Positions 63,153 through 64,000 of a stretch of DNA of 64,000 nucleotides are shown here, piece after piece; within the stretch, counting starts at the first letter, position 1; each line of letters begins with the position of its first letter. The notes below the pieces were generated by a model. The model was given only the letters and a program-made list of their open reading frames with translations. It ran no database searches and was not told the DNA's origin. The stretch is from Pseudomonas kielensis (GTDB lineage: Bacteria > Pseudomonadota > Gammaproteobacteria > Pseudomonadales > Pseudomonadaceae): assembly GCF_014236655.1 (NCBI RefSeq), contig NZ_JACMYG010000003.1, positions 1 to 64,000 of the forward strand, given 5' to 3'. The position numbers and the translations under genes are program-made.

Positions 63153-64000
63153 GGCTGGTTTTCCCGGTCCAGCAGTTGCCGCTTGCGCTCCACTCCCCAG
63201 CGATAGCCTGAGAGCTCGCCATCGCTGCGCACCACCCGGTGGCAGGGAATCGCCACCGCCAGGTGGTTGGCGCCGCAGGCCTGGGCCACGGCGCGAAAGG
63301 CCTTGGGCGCACCGATCCGCTGGGCGATGTCGGCGTAGCTGGCGGTACTGCCCGGTGGAATCTCGCGCAGCGCCATCCACACCCGCTCCTGAAAGGCCGT
63401 GCCACGTACATCCAGCGGCAGGTCGAGGCCGAGGGCGGGTGCTTCGATAAACCCAACGACTTTGGCCACCCAGTGCTCGAAATCCGGTTCGGCGCCGATC
63501 AACGTCGCCTGGCTGAAGCGCTGTTGCAGGTCTTCGAGCAAGACGTTGGGGTCATCGCCCAGGAGAATCGCACACACCCCACGCTCACTGCGCGCCACCA
63601 GGATCGCCCCCAGGGAGCATTGGCCGACGGCAAAGCGGATCTCGGTGTTTTGCCCCGAGGCGCGGTAGTCACTGGGTTTCATGCCGAGCAGGTGATCGGC
63701 GGATTCATAAAAACGGCTGTTGGAGTTGAAGCCGGCGTCGTACAGCGCCGCGGTCACGGAGTCGGCGGATTCCAGGCGTTCACGCACCCGCCGCGAACGC
63801 TGGGCGGTGACGTAGCCCTTGGGCGTGAGGCCGGTGACGGCCTTGAACACCCGGTGAAAATGGAATGGGCTCAGGCCGGCGCTGGTGGCCAGTTCGCCCA
63901 GGCTGGGTGGGCTCTGGGCCTGCTCGATCTGCCGGCACGCGGCGGCCACCAGGGTCGCATGCTGGGTGGCGACCAGGGTCTGGTCCGCCGCCGCCCGCTT
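63149..64000 (-). CDS. ada: Ada-type AraC/O6-methylguanine methyltransferase, 5' end cut
   Basis: The final 283 residues of a gene that continues past the right edge. Residues about 20-120 carry an AraC-type HTH (LATSAGLSPFHFHRVFKAVT, FNSNSRFYESADHLLG). The carboxy-terminal part is the alkyltransferase domain with the active cysteine in IPCHRVVRSDG and the preceding GTAFQERVWMALREIPPG. It repairs O6-alkylguanine and probably activates the adaptive response. The frame is open to the last base, so the amino-terminal phosphotriester-repair domain is presumably outside. Confidence 0.88.
   Translation of the reverse strand, partial: KRAAADQTLVATQHATLVAAACRQIEQAQSPPSLGELATSAGLSPFHFHRVFKAVTGLTPKGYVTAQRSRRVRERLESADSVTAALYDAGFNSNSRFYESADHLLGMKPSDYRASGQNTEIRFAVGQCSLGAILVARSERGVCAILLGDDPNVLLEDLQQRFSQATLIGAEPDFEHWVAKVVGFIEAPALGLDLPLDVRGTAFQERVWMALREIPPGSTASYADIAQRIGAPKAFRAVAQACGANHLAVAIPCHRVVRSDGELSGYRWGVERKRQLLDRENQP

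Overview
The window is chromosomal DNA of a Pseudomonas, most likely of the fluorescens group. This rests on gene families and layout: XdhC/molybdenum dehydrogenase next to modABC, AzlCD, topoisomerase IB, MocR regulators, short palindromic REP elements of the type 'GGAGCGAGC-TTGCTCGCGATGG', dense high-GC coding and AAGGAG-type ribosome sites. No rRNA, tRNA, CRISPR array or prophage was found. Both edges cut genes: an AraC regulator on the left and an Ada-type protein on the right.

Region 1 (1-21.2 kb) is the most unusual part. A plus-strand run encodes a cupin dioxygenase-like protein, a 3-beta-HSD-like SDR, an exported sulfatase, a zinc-type alcohol dehydrogenase, a VOC-VOC-SRPBCC fusion, then E1 alpha, E1 beta, a free-standing lipoyl protein, a bare E2 catalytic domain and a lipoate-protein ligase homologue, followed by a TPR-like protein. 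Facing it on the minus strand are a second sulfatase and a MoxR-DUF58-DUF4381-VWA-VWA/TPR-BatD operon. AraC regulators of one subfamily lie at both ends. I read it as a possible desulfation, oxidation, C-C cleavage and oxidative decarboxylation route for a sulfated substrate whose identity cannot be read from the sequence.

Region 2 (21.2-31.7 kb) is accessory: a GST, a damaged-looking CPBP protease ORF, a LprI-MliC lysozyme-inhibitor fusion, a complete IS1182-family insertion sequence with a visible 4-bp target duplication, an exported alpha/beta hydrolase, a YdeI-like protein, a methyltransferase, and a MocR regulator facing a GNAT/flavodoxin-fold reductase/AhpD-like/DUF2867 set.

Region 3 (31.7-42.6 kb) looks like amino-compound metabolism: a divergent Lrp regulator, a 1015-residue kinase-M23-aminotransferase fusion (hydroxylysine or ethanolamine kinase plus phospho-lyase type), a glyoxalase-like protein, a class III aminotransferase and a polar amino-acid ABC importer, then a histidine phosphatase and the AzlCD exporter.

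Region 4 (42.6-49.6 kb) holds small conserved proteins, a hemerythrin, a sterol desaturase-type membrane hydroxylase, an AAHS-type MFS transporter, a 59-residue ribbon-helix-helix protein, and a 640-bp gene-free stretch with an orphan promoter-terminator unit that could be a small RNA.

Region 5 (49.6-64 kb) encodes an exported three-subunit molybdenum dehydrogenase (Mo subunit, 2Fe-2S subunit, triheme cytochrome c) plus XdhC, an ABC-F ATPase, topoisomerase IB, the molybdate importer modABC with a ModE-like operator, a nitronate monooxygenase-like flavoprotein, a GyrI-like protein and the Ada-type protein. Molybdate supply and a molybdenum enzyme thus lie within 12 kb of each other.
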